From NCBI GenBank assembly GCA_005793615.1, contig SXRI01000088.1, forward strand, positions 1 through 8,171: a DNA stretch of 8,171 bases, in the 5' to 3' direction. Shown here piece after piece: positions 1 to 6,593 of this stretch. Each line of letters begins with the position of its first letter. Within the stretch, counting starts at the first letter, position 1. Position numbers and translations under genes: made by a program. The DNA is from Bdellovibrionales bacterium (GTDB lineage Bacteria; Bdellovibrionota; Bdellovibrionia; Bdellovibrionales; JAMPXM01). Under the pieces are notes generated by a model that saw only the letters and a program-made list of their open reading frames with translations, was not told the DNA's origin and did not search any database.

Positions 1-45
1 AATGGATAATCGAGAACAAAAACATGTTGCTACTGCAAAGAGTCA

Positions 46-65
46 AACCCGCGAAGAAGCGGGCT
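46..65 (-). terminator. Probable intrinsic terminator of the DUF1501 operon
   Basis: Seven-base arms at 59-65 and 46-52 (one G-T pair) enclose the six-base loop 53-58. Read on the minus strand, the hairpin begins at the stop codon of the DUF1501 gene and runs into a broken T-rich stretch (TTTGACTCTTT, about 47-37). The T tract is imperfect, so termination may be partial. The position directly after the last gene of the operon supports the call. Bases 1-45 show nothing else. Confidence 0.5.
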
Positions 66-1427
66 CTAAAAAACGGCTAGAAACTTTCTTGTCGGAGTAC
101 TAGTTTCAGGGCAGCCGAAGTTTTTGTAAATCGTGTTCACCACCGACCCGATGGTCAGGTAGTCGGCGATCTGAAATTTCTCCGGCGTATCGATGCGTGG
201 AGATGCGGTCGCGAAATCAAAGGGGCGGCCCATGATCTTGAGCGCATACTGATCGATTTCAAAATGTGCGGGCGAAAGTTTTTCATCGGCAGACTGAAAG
301 TCAGAAGCGCCAATGATTTGCCCACCGCGAATACCTTTGCCGCCGATCAAGACGGTATTGTTCAGATTGTTATGATCCGTGCCGGTGTTATCGATCGGCA
401 CTCCAGGGCTACGCATGGTGCGCGCGAATTCAGAGGTAACCATGACGGTAGTCACATCAAAAAGTGAACGCTGAGAATCATAGGCGGTTTCACGTAAGAA
501 CTTGAAGATCAGAGCAATCCTGTTGACGAGCTCTTTGAGAACTTGCGGCTGTTGCTTGGCCTGGTTGCTACCATGGGCGTCGATGTTTTGCGCCTGTGCG
601 GTGAGTACCCAAACGGCCGAGCGTGCGATACCGAGGCGAAAGCAATCTGAAAACAAGGCACAGAATTGCATATCAGGCGAAGTCGCCGAATCCGTTGGGC
701 GAATTTCACTCAAAACTTTTTGCAGCGTAGGAGTATGTTCAAGACCGTGCCTCATCAGCGTCGTGCCTTGGGCAAACCGGCCGCGTCCTGAGGAGTTGGC
801 CTGATACCGCGCGCGGATGAAGTTGGTGAGCTCGTTTTCAGGAGTGGCCTGAGGCAGTGCCGAGAAAAGTGAGCGAAGTTTGCTTCCCGATTTAGGATCG
901 AGCGGCACTGAGCTCTCCTGGTTTTCAAGATGAGCAAAGAGGAAGCCGCTGGTGATCGCATCGAGGCTAGTCGGCGTGCTGCCTGTATCCGCGTTATTAA
1001 GATACGGCACGAAAGAATTGCCGCCGAACTCGTTGCCGGTGAAAAGTTGATTCATGTTTTGGTCATGACCGATGAAGGTCGGAGTCATGACGACGCCGTT
1101 GACGACCGAGAAATCATTGCGAAATGGCATGAGTGCAGAAGCCACGCTGGTCGTGAGCAGGCTGCCACCATTGGTACCGACCCAAGAAGAAGGTTCTTCG
1201 CCGAGGTAGTTCTGAATCTTGCCGGCTTTGGTCATCGCCAGTGGGCGGGCATCAAAGAGATAGGAGGTGTCCCAGCCTCCTTGCACGATGAGTTGCAAAT
1301 AAAAGTGAGCCTGGCTACTGGTGTTTATCCTGGGTGCCGCGGGAAGCGAGCTTGGACGAAATACAGCGAGGGTTCCGGCGCCGGCGAGTCCGAGCTTCAG
1401 AAATTTGCGTCGTGAAAGAGTGGACAT
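66..1427 (-). CDS. Tat-exported DUF1501 family protein
   Basis: This 453-residue protein belongs to the DUF1501 family, exported proteins related to the alkaline phosphatase/sulfatase fold whose substrate is not known. Residues 5-23 carry a twin-arginine signal (SRRKFLK followed by a short hydrophobic stretch and an Ala-rich cleavage zone near 30), so it should be exported folded through Tat. Family signatures are visible in order: GGWDTSYLFD (50-59), HD (121-122), DAHGSNQ (283-289), SEFART (332-337), GTDH (349-352) and GGKGIRGGQIIG (362-373). The Asp, His and Glu residues in these motifs are plausible metal ligands. The ATG at 1427 was chosen over an upstream TTG at 1484 and an ATG at 1457 because AAGGAAG lies 6 bases before it and it puts the RR motif at the usual place. 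It is the last gene of a three-gene minus-strand operon and lies 66 bases after the 198-residue gene. Family membership is confident; activity is unknown. Confidence 0.9.
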   Translation of the reverse strand: MSTLSRRKFLKLGLAGAGTLAVFRPSSLPAAPRINTSSQAHFYLQLIVQGGWDTSYLFDARPLAMTKAGKIQNYLGEEPSSWVGTNGGSLLTTSVASALMPFRNDFSVVNGVVMTPTFIGHDQNMNQLFTGNEFGGNSFVPYLNNADTGSTPTSLDAITSGFLFAHLENQESSVPLDPKSGSKLRSLFSALPQATPENELTNFIRARYQANSSGRGRFAQGTTLMRHGLEHTPTLQKVLSEIRPTDSATSPDMQFCALFSDCFRLGIARSAVWVLTAQAQNIDAHGSNQAKQQPQVLKELVNRIALIFKFLRETAYDSQRSLFDVTTVMVTSEFARTMRSPGVPIDNTGTDHNNLNNTVLIGGKGIRGGQIIGASDFQSADEKLSPAHFEIDQYALKIMGRPFDFATASPRIDTPEKFQIADYLTIGSVVNTIYKNFGCPETSTPTRKFLAVF

Positions 1428-1433
1428 TGATGG

Positions 1434-1440
1434 CTTCCTT
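1434..1440 (-). promoter_or_regulatory. Ribosome binding site deciding the DUF1501 start
   Basis: AAGGAAG on the minus strand lies 6 bases upstream of the ATG at 1427. The alternative starts at 1457 (ATG) and 1484 (TTG) have no comparable site, so the annotated protein should begin MSTLSRRKF. Confidence 0.7.
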
Positions 1441-1493
1441 TGCGTGGTGATGTTCATCGCCCAATATTTTGACTCAATGATCAAAGCAGGAGA

Positions 1494-2090
1494 TCAATTT
1501 TGTAAAAGGAGAAAAGGGTTCATAAGAATCGCCAAAGTCATTGCAGAGACCGCCTCTTCACCGGATTTATCCTTATAGGAGGAAGTGAGAAAGAAAGTTC
1601 GCCAAGCCTGGTACTCTTCTTCAGGGGCGCTGTAGCCCATCACACCGAGCCAGAAAGCCAACATGGTTTCCTCCGATTTGGCTGAGTCCGCCGGCCAGGC
1701 ACAGATCGCCATGAGCACTCGAGTGAAATGCGTATTGAGAGCCAGGCCTGCGGGTTGGTTACATCTCGCTCCCACATCTTTGGCAACGCCGTAGAGGGTG
1801 CTGTACCAGAGCAACATGTTCACTGCGTTGGGTAGGCCGTTACTGAAAACATGGATGCCGCCAAATTGAGTCCACGCACCGAGAAGATTGAGTAAACCAG
1901 GCTCCTTGGCTACATAAGGTAGAAGCGCAAGTGGCGTTCCGGCCGGTGACAGGCGTTGACTGAGAACAGTTGTGACTTCCGCGTGACCACGGAACTGCGC
2001 CGCTTGTGCGAAGGCCCGAGTCGATAACGTACAGCTGAGGATGAGGGCCGCAAGCATAATCAGAATTGAAAGGCGAAACGAGATCTTCAT
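1494..2090 (-). CDS. Secreted protein of unknown function, operon with DUF1501 and diheme lipoprotein
   Basis: I do not recognise a named family for this 198-residue protein. It starts with a clear Sec signal peptide: basic MKISFR, a hydrophobic core at about 7-20, and a likely cleavage after AFA at 26-28. The mature part is about 170 residues, mostly helical in character and rich in Trp, Tyr and Leu, with two cysteines near the middle (in GARC and AIC) that could form a disulfide. The C-terminus (SGEEAVSAMTLAILMNP...) loosely resembles the 'all..sPaFL' endings of planctomycete-type DUF1585/DUF1592 proteins; this resemblance is by eye only. Its ATG overlaps the TGA of the upstream diheme gene (ATGA, 2087-2090), so the two are probably translationally coupled. 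Position suggests an accessory subunit of the same periplasmic system. Confidence 0.85.
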   Translation of the reverse strand: MKISFRLSILIMLAALILSCTLSTRAFAQAAQFRGHAEVTTVLSQRLSPAGTPLALLPYVAKEPGLLNLLGAWTQFGGIHVFSNGLPNAVNMLLWYSTLYGVAKDVGARCNQPAGLALNTHFTRVLMAICAWPADSAKSEETMLAFWLGVMGYSAPEEEYQAWRTFFLTSSYKDKSGEEAVSAMTLAILMNPFLLLQN

Positions 2091-4084
2091 TTAAGTCCTC
2101 CTCCGGGAAGCGTTTGCAAGGTCTCTTGCGCCCAAATAAATAATTCTTGGCGATCCTGGCTAGAGAGAGTTTTCTGTAGTGGCATACGCCGCTTGTGGTC
2201 CGTCGTCGACAGCCTTTCAAGAATAGCGGTCAGGGATTCGCGCGGAGCGCGCTGGCGCCCTTGCTTGTCGCGATGCGGGAAGCCCATGACACCATCGCCG
2301 GTATCCACCCAGTTACTGAGATCGAGATTGCCATGAAGATCATCATCGGCGTTGTCATGGCATTGCACGCAATTTTTATTCAACAAGTAAGCCACACGGC
2401 AGGGGACTTTGTTTTTACTGCGGTCATCACCGGGTGCATAGTCATAGCACTGTTTCGGGTCCATATCATGTTCGTGGTAGGCGTTACTGAGCATAAGGCG
2501 CGTGACCGTGTTCTTAACGGCACTGACCGAACTCTTAGCTGAGTCCTTGATCAAGCCGTCAGTGAGATATTGTAAGTAGCCCGCATCGATGGTTTGGTTT
2601 TTAGCGACAAAGTACTCGAACATTCGGCGCGCGAGGCATTTCTTGGCTTCGGGTGCTTCGCGAATGATTCGTGAGAGGTCGTCAAGATTCTCGCCGTAGG
2701 AGTTGTTGGCTCGCGCACCTGAGGATCGAATGTAACCGATATTCCATTTTCGTTCTTCGCCGTCGGCGGCCCGCCAATTTTTGAGGTAGGATTCACGCCC
2801 CTGGGTAGCGGCGTCATCGAAAACCAGGTTGGCGTATCGAGAGAAGTCGACGAAAAAGATACCGAAATTCTTGAAGAATCCGGCCATCGGGTCAAGTTTG
2901 TAGTGACAAGCGTAGCAGGCTGTATCGGAACCATGGGTGCCGCCAGTGTGCTTTTCGGGACTCTCAAAGCCGAGTGGTGTCAAATCATCGCAGAAAAAAT
3001 GCTTCAACACATAGGCACTGCGCTTACGGTTCAAGTTTGTGGAAGAGTTTCCAAGAGCGAAGGCCTGTTCGATATTGATTGTCGGCAGCCGCTCGGGAAG
3101 ACCAAGGCGCTTGAGATCAATTTGTCGCACTTCGCTGAGTTTCTTGACGTTGTAACCATGCACAGGTTCGAACCTGGTCATTTCCTTAAAAAACTCGTCG
3201 TTTCGACGGATCACATCCTTTACCCCATTGATCAAAGCATGCGGAGTAATCGGCGTGGGCTCGCGGCAAAGTCTGTCGAGTAGCCCTGCCCATTCGGAGT
3301 TAAAAAAGATGCCACTTAATACAAATTGAAATGGATAACCATCGTTCAAAATCTGGTTAAATGGTCTATTTACTTTGAAGAGCTTGTCGCAGGCAGATTT
3401 AGTCGTAACTCCAGGTCTCTGCGCAAACTCGAGGCTCTCACGTAAGGCAGTTTGTACCTCAAGGGCGTGTTTTGCCCTCAGCTCGGCATCACTGAGGTTC
3501 GTGTCTTGATCGTTTTGCCGGAACGCCCTTCCCAGAGGAGCGATGTAGACGGGGCCAATAAAATCAAACAAGCGGTAGAAATCGCCGTTTCGGGGCACCT
3601 CGACCGCAGAGGCGACAGCCGCCGAAAGATTCAGAAGAGCGGGGTTCAAGCGGTCGCCGACTCGGATTTCATTGGGTTTGAAACCAAGAAAATAACTATT
3701 GAAATCGAGAATGGTCTCGGCGAAACGTTCGTCCTCGAGAAGTACCTTTACAATTTGCTCTTCGCTCAATTTCATCAACTGTTCGACATCGTCGGCGGGC
3801 GATAAGCCTTGCCCGCCCCGCAGTAAGCGAACGGTTTTCTCGAGCCACCAACGCTTCTTCCAATAGGGACTCGACGTAGTTTCAGCGAAAAGGCGAAAAC
3901 TCTGTTCACTCAAAGTCTCGCTCTCGATTGGAGAGCGCGCAAGAGCCACGGTCGGTGTCGCTGCCGGTATCTTTGGCGGTGTCGTTGAAGGTTTTGACTC
4001 GGGCCTATCCTGCGGGGCACAGCCTGTCGAGATTGTGCAAGCCACGATAGCCGCGAGGATGGCGAACAACGAAGTGCAACGCAT
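2087..4084 (-). CDS. Diheme c-type cytochrome lipoprotein with DUF1549/DUF1588/DUF1585-like regions
   Basis: This 665-residue exported protein has two c-type haem-binding motifs, CYACH (390-394) and CVQCH (572-576). MP at 634-635 is a candidate for the distal Met ligand of the second haem. The N-terminus is a signal peptide with two possible lipidation cysteines, C16 (IVAC) and C22 (STGC), followed by a Pro/Thr-rich linker to about 50, so it is probably membrane-tethered in the periplasm. Regions by eye: LLEDERFAE at 115-123 resembles DUF1549; 365-410 around ACYACHYKLDPM resembles DUF1588; 480-540 (CLARRMFEYFVAKN to LMLSNAYHEHD) resembles DUF1585; 560-660 is a cytochrome c-like end. These are planctomycete-type cytochrome families, often encoded beside DUF1501. 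A redox or electron-transfer role is inferred; the substrate is unknown. The ATG at 4084 has AAGGAG five bases upstream. It is the first gene of the operon. Confidence 0.85.
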   Translation of the reverse strand: MRCTSLFAILAAIVACTISTGCAPQDRPESKPSTTPPKIPAATPTVALARSPIESETLSEQSFRLFAETTSSPYWKKRWWLEKTVRLLRGGQGLSPADDVEQLMKLSEEQIVKVLLEDERFAETILDFNSYFLGFKPNEIRVGDRLNPALLNLSAAVASAVEVPRNGDFYRLFDFIGPVYIAPLGRAFRQNDQDTNLSDAELRAKHALEVQTALRESLEFAQRPGVTTKSACDKLFKVNRPFNQILNDGYPFQFVLSGIFFNSEWAGLLDRLCREPTPITPHALINGVKDVIRRNDEFFKEMTRFEPVHGYNVKKLSEVRQIDLKRLGLPERLPTINIEQAFALGNSSTNLNRKRSAYVLKHFFCDDLTPLGFESPEKHTGGTHGSDTACYACHYKLDPMAGFFKNFGIFFVDFSRYANLVFDDAATQGRESYLKNWRAADGEERKWNIGYIRSSGARANNSYGENLDDLSRIIREAPEAKKCLARRMFEYFVAKNQTIDAGYLQYLTDGLIKDSAKSSVSAVKNTVTRLMLSNAYHEHDMDPKQCYDYAPGDDRSKNKVPCRVAYLLNKNCVQCHDNADDDLHGNLDLSNWVDTGDGVMGFPHRDKQGRQRAPRESLTAILERLSTTDHKRRMPLQKTLSSQDRQELFIWAQETLQTLPGGGLK
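2097..2104 (-). promoter_or_regulatory. Strong ribosome binding site inside the upstream gene's last codons
   Basis: GGAGGAGG on the minus strand sits 6 bases before the ATG at 2090. It also encodes part of the final residues (PGGGLK) of the preceding 665-residue protein. Together with the ATGA stop/start overlap this supports coupled, stoichiometric synthesis of the two proteins. Confidence 0.75.
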
Positions 4085-4346
4085 ACGAACTCCTTAGAGC
4101 AACAACCCACAAAACTCATCATTCGACCATCTCGCATTGTGAAGCAACCTTCGACTCGATTCTGACAGGAGCAGTTGTTCCAAGCTCGGAACAGGTCACA
4201 AACAAAATTCAATTAGAGGACCGGCGGTGAAGCGATGCGGCTTGCGAGCTTCAAAGAGAGTCCAAATCACACACCAGTGACGTCTTGCGTTAATCTTGTG
4301 AATTCCCCCTGCTTGCACTAATCTACTTGCGGACTTTCAATCCCGA

Positions 4347-4384
4347 CCAAGGTCAATGTCTTGGTTCGAGGCCATTGAGGTTGG
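4347..4384 (+). repeat. Imperfect inverted repeat upstream of hemB
   Basis: CCAAGGTCAATG (4347-4358) and CATTGAGGTTGG (4373-4384) are complementary at 10 of 12 positions around a 14-base loop. A competing smaller hairpin is possible inside it, ACCAAG (4346-4351) with CTTGGT (4360-4365). The two pairings exclude each other. If transcription starts upstream this would be a leader RNA switch; otherwise it could be an operator. Function is not known. Confidence 0.5.
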
Positions 4385-4418
4385 AAACTGACGTTCGACT
4401 GAACGTTTGAAACTGACG
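4384..4418 (+). repeat. Palindrome between two direct repeats before hemB
   Basis: GAAACTGACG occurs twice, at 4384-4393 and 4409-4418, exactly 25 bases apart. Between and overlapping them lies a perfect palindrome, ACGTTC-GACT-GAACGT (4391-4406). A spaced pair of repeats around a dyad, 29-63 bases before a start codon, is the usual look of a transcription factor operator. The factor is unknown. Confidence 0.5.
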
Positions 4419-4446
4419 CTAGAGAATTAGGTAGGAGATAGGCTTC

Positions 4447-5424
4447 ATGATGCAGCGTCCGCGCCGCAATCGCCGCACAGCCGCGCTTCGTAGTTTAATG
4501 CAGGAGACCACTCTTCTGCCTACGAATTTAATTTTGCCTATCTTTGTAGCAGATGGCCGTCGCGTGAAAACCCCCATTGGCTCAATGCCTGGCCAGTTTC
4601 GCCTCTCTATTGATCACTGCGTAGAGCTTGGCCGTGAGGCTTGCGACCTTGGTATACCTGCAGTGGCACTTTTCCCGGTTGTGTCCGATGCGAAGAAGGA
4701 TCCTCGAGCCACGGAATCGGCAAATCCCGAAGGTCTGCTACAGAGAGCGATTGCGGAGCTCAAGGCCAAGGTGCCTGAACTCTGTGTGATTTCTGACGTC
4801 GCGATGGATCCCTACTCTAGTGAAGGCCACGATGGCTTGGTGGTCGATGGCCAGATCGTAAATGACGAGACTCTGCCCATTTTGGCGGAGATGGCTGTTA
4901 ACCAGGCGCGCGCAGGTGCGGATTTAATAGCGCCCTCTGATATGATGGATGGACGGGTCAAGTTTCTTCGCCAGGCGCTCGATCGCGCGGGCTTTACCGA
5001 TGTCGGCATTCTTTCCTATGCTGCGAAATATGCCTCAGCGCTTTATGGGCCGTTTCGTGAGGCTCTCGATTCAGCACCGAAGTCAGGGGATAAAAAGACT
5101 TACCAAATGGATCCGGCTAATCGCCGTGAGGCCCTACGCGAAGTCTTACTTGATTGCGCTGAAGGTGCCGACATTGTGATGGTTAAGCCGGCTTTGGCTT
5201 ACCTCGATATCATTGCGGCAATTCGTCAGCGGGTAAATGTGCCTGTGGCCGCCTATCAGGTCAGTGGTGAGTACGCCATGATTAAAGCGGCAGCAGCTAA
5301 TGGCTGGTTGGATGGCGAGAGAGCCATGTTAGAAACCCTGCTCTCAATTCGGCGGGCCGGGGCTGACATGATTTTGAGTTATTTTGCTTTGGATGCAGCC
5401 AGAGCTTTGGCAGGGGAACGATAG
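4447..5424 (+). CDS. hemB: Porphobilinogen synthase (delta-aminolevulinic acid dehydratase), magnesium-type
   Basis: This cytoplasmic enzyme joins two 5-aminolevulinate molecules into porphobilinogen, the first common pyrrole of haem biosynthesis. The 325-residue length is normal for the family. Both Schiff-base lysines are present: K194 (SYAAKYAS) and K247 (VMVKPALAYLD). The metal-site loop at 117-130 reads SDVAMDPYSSEGHDG, with Ala and Asp (A119, D121, D129) where zinc enzymes have three cysteines. That places it in the Asp-containing, zinc-independent class seen in Pseudomonas and Bradyrhizobium. The allosteric-type N-terminal arm (RPRRNRR) is also typical of that class. Start: ATG at 4447 with TAGGAG nine bases upstream; a second ATG directly follows. 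It is transcribed alone, divergently from a diheme cytochrome operon and followed by a T-run hairpin. The product feeds haem for cytochromes such as its neighbour. Confidence 0.97.
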   Translation: MMQRPRRNRRTAALRSLMQETTLLPTNLILPIFVADGRRVKTPIGSMPGQFRLSIDHCVELGREACDLGIPAVALFPVVSDAKKDPRATESANPEGLLQRAIAELKAKVPELCVISDVAMDPYSSEGHDGLVVDGQIVNDETLPILAEMAVNQARAGADLIAPSDMMDGRVKFLRQALDRAGFTDVGILSYAAKYASALYGPFREALDSAPKSGDKKTYQMDPANRREALREVLLDCAEGADIVMVKPALAYLDIIAAIRQRVNVPVAAYQVSGEYAMIKAAAANGWLDGERAMLETLLSIRRAGADMILSYFALDAARALAGER

Positions 5425-5430
5425 TTTACT

Positions 5431-5451
5431 TGCCGGTGAGGGCATTTTTTT
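5431..5451 (+). terminator. Possible terminator of hemB
   Basis: TGCC (5431-5434), a six-base loop and GGCA (5441-5444) are followed directly by seven Ts (5445-5451), six bases after the hemB stop. The T tract is good but the stem is only four pairs, so this is a tentative call. Confidence 0.4.
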
Positions 5452-5575
5452 CCGGTTACTGCTCGATTGAGACGGTCTTGTAGCCTGAAAAAAATTTCTT
5501 TATAGGATTCTGCACTTTAAATGCCGTGTGGTACCCGGCAATTATTGGATGGGGTATTTAGTTTTGTTCGTTTTG

Positions 5576-5584
5576 TGATATAAG
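5576..5584 (+). promoter_or_regulatory. Candidate extended -10 promoter for the 167-residue gene
   Basis: TGATATAAG carries an extended -10 element (TG-N-TATAAG). No good -35 lies 16-18 bases upstream, which extended -10 promoters can tolerate. Transcription would start near 5591, giving a leader of about 112 bases. A weaker alternative is TTGTAG (5478-5483) with TATAGG (5501-5506), 17 bases apart. Confidence 0.4.
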
Positions 5585-5637
5585 GATCGTTCTTTAATTT
5601 TTAATAGGGGTTTCGATCCGGCTAAGGTTACTTCTTA

Positions 5638-5685
5638 TCGCCGCTTCATAGGCGAGAAGCGGTGAAAGGTGCGTCGTAGGACGCA
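5638..5685 (+). promoter_or_regulatory. Structured leader with two hairpins before the 167-residue gene
   Basis: Two perfect hairpins follow each other. CCGCTTC (5641-5647) pairs with GAAGCGG (5656-5662), and TGCGTC (5670-5675) pairs with GACGCA (5680-5685) across a GTAG tetraloop. The first has a rival pairing, TCGCC (5638-5642) with GGCGA (5651-5655), which cannot form at the same time. The structure ends 17 bases before the start codon, and the only AGGA in the leader is buried in the second hairpin. This fits translational control, but no known riboswitch class is recognised. Confidence 0.45.
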
Positions 5686-5702
5686 ATGGGGGGATTGTTG
5701 AC

Positions 5703-6206
5703 ATGCTGAACACCGAAATCGAGAAAATGCAGGCAGCAGCACTGGCTGCGAATCAGGCGGCAAAAATGAATGCAGATCAGGAAGTAAAGCTCAACGTGGC
5801 GCTGAAAAAGCTGCCGTTGGCGGTTGAGGAGTCGGAAGAAGATGATATCGATCTTGATTCCATTGATGACATTCTCGATCTGAGCGAAGAGCAATTCCCG
5901 CGCTTTACCTTGGCTAAGAACAAAGCTCGCTTTTTACGAATGGTGAGCTGGTACAAAAATAAGCAAGAGTGGCTAGAGGTTGCACCCCTTTCCGGTGTGT
6001 CTAAGTTGTTTAAGCAGCAGACCAAGGAGCTGGTTGGTATTCGTGCCAATAAGCTCGATTATGAAATGGAACTCGAAACCGGCACTCTGACGCCCTCGCA
6101 GCGTTCTTACCGTCGTGATGAATTGAAGATGTGCAAGGTTCACGAGAAAATGGCTGTGAACCTCATTTCAAAAATGCAGGTCAAAATCAAGTCTGGTCGT
6201 CGCTAG
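5703..6206 (+). CDS. Hypothetical 167-residue charged protein
   Basis: I do not recognise this protein. It has no signal peptide or membrane segment, so it is probably cytoplasmic. Residues 1-35 are Ala/Gln/Lys-rich with heptad-like spacing and may form an amphipathic helix or coiled coil. Residues 43-62 are strongly acidic (EESEEDDIDLDSIDDILDL). The rest, about 65-167, is basic and helical in character, with WYKNKQEWLEV near 80-90 and a closing KIKSGRR. This acidic-then-basic layout suggests an RNA-, DNA- or protein-binding factor, which is inference. The ATG at 5703 is used here; its ribosome site is unusual, GGGGGG at 5688-5693, nine bases upstream. A second Met at codon 9 (5727) lacks a better site. 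It is monocistronic, with a hairpin downstream. Confidence 0.75.
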   Translation: MLNTEIEKMQAAALAANQAAKMNADQEVKLNVALKKLPLAVEESEEDDIDLDSIDDILDLSEEQFPRFTLAKNKARFLRMVSWYKNKQEWLEVAPLSGVSKLFKQQTKELVGIRANKLDYEMELETGTLTPSQRSYRRDELKMCKVHEKMAVNLISKMQVKIKSGRR

Positions 6207-6242
6207 GGCCCGTCGCTGGGATTGAATGAGCGAATTTTGGTT

Positions 6243-6274
6243 GGGGCTACTCAGGTAGCCTTGTCCTTCTTTTC
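6243..6274 (+). terminator. Intrinsic terminator after the 167-residue gene
   Basis: GGCTAC (6245-6250) and GTAGCC (6255-6260) form a perfect six-pair stem with a TCAG tetraloop, extended by two G-T pairs to 6243 and 6262. A T/C-rich tail (TTGTCCTTCTTTTC) follows. It lies 37 bases after the stop codon. Confidence 0.65.
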
Positions 6275-6517
6275 TCCATCTTTTGGGTAAATCGCCTTAA
6301 AAACTGCCAATTCCCAATTTGCGATCGACCTGGATGAAAATCTAGGCCGAGTGTATCGTTTCGAACACCTGTCATTTCGCACTGTTAGAGATTGGCACAA
6401 AAAAAGTTTCAAGAAGGGAATTTTTTTCCTCATCATCTCGCTTTGGTCCGCCGATAGGTTTGACATGGGTCAGGACGGCTCACGGGCTCGGGGCAGAGCG
6501 ATCACCAACGCCATGAA

Positions 6518-6546
6518 TTGAGGCAGCGGTGCTCTTGAAATATGAC
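6518..6546 (+). promoter_or_regulatory. Candidate sigma-70 type promoter for the Fis-type regulator
   Basis: TTGAGG (6518-6523) and TATGAC (6541-6546) are separated by 17 bases, each matching four of six consensus bases. Transcription would begin near 6553, giving a leader of about 40 bases. Confidence 0.4.
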
Positions 6547-6581
6547 TGGCGCGGTTTCGCTCTTAAGTGCCAGACGCGAAT

Positions 6582-6586
6582 GGAGG
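6582..6586 (+). promoter_or_regulatory. Ribosome binding site deciding the regulator start
   Basis: GGAGG lies seven bases before the ATG at 6594. The open frame could extend to a GTG at 6567, but that start has no site, so the protein should begin MVRSWF. Confidence 0.75.
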
Positions 6587-6593
6587 TCTCTAT

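Larger units (their letters stand above)
4085..4446. other. Divergent intergenic region between the cytochrome operon and hemB
   Basis: These 362 bases separate two outward-reading genes and must hold promoters for both. On the plus strand TTGTGA (4296-4301) and TAATCT (4319-4324), 17 bases apart, form a weak candidate promoter for hemB. I could not find a convincing sigma-70 promoter for the minus-strand operon, only its ribosome binding site (AAGGAG at about 4090-4095). The hemB side from 4347 to 4418 is unusually rich in repeats, listed separately. No gene is supported here; a minus-strand open frame reaching 4212 is a shadow of the cytochrome gene. Confidence 0.6.
6207..6593. other. 387-base intergenic region without a supported gene
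   Basis: The region holds a terminator at its left end (6243-6274) and a candidate promoter at its right end (6518-6546). In between, a run of seven As (6399-6405) and a run of seven Ts (6421-6427) flank a short purine-rich segment and could pair. A minus-strand open frame of 71 codons (6251-6466) has no ribosome site and no recognisable domain, so it is not called. A perfect TTGACA at 6460-6465 has no matching -10. Confidence 0.6.

Noticed and set aside
930..1415. Plus-strand open frame of 161 codons
   Set aside because: It lies opposite the DUF1501 gene, whose motifs and Tat signal are clear; no ribosome site or recognisable domain.
1428..1484. Longer N-terminus for the DUF1501 protein from TTG at 1484
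   Set aside because: No ribosome site, and it would bury the twin-arginine signal 19 residues inside; the ATG at 1427 fits better.
3910..4212. Minus-strand open frame of 100 codons reaching into the divergent region
   Set aside because: Mostly out-of-frame overlap with the start of the cytochrome gene, which has the signal peptide and ribosome site.
5670..5700. Resemblance of GGACGCAA in the leader to the GEMM cyclic-di-GMP riboswitch
   Set aside because: The other conserved parts of that riboswitch, including the second long helix, are absent before the start codon.
6393..6410. TGGCAC as a possible sigma-54 promoter element
   Set aside because: No GC-containing -12 element at the required spacing; the following bases are an A-run.
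6460..6465. Perfect TTGACA hexamer as a -35 element
   Set aside because: The bases 16-18 positions downstream are GC-rich with no -10 match.
6251..6466. Minus-strand open frame of 71 codons in the intergenic gap
   Set aside because: No ribosome site before its ATG, no domain, and its end overlaps a plus-strand terminator hairpin.
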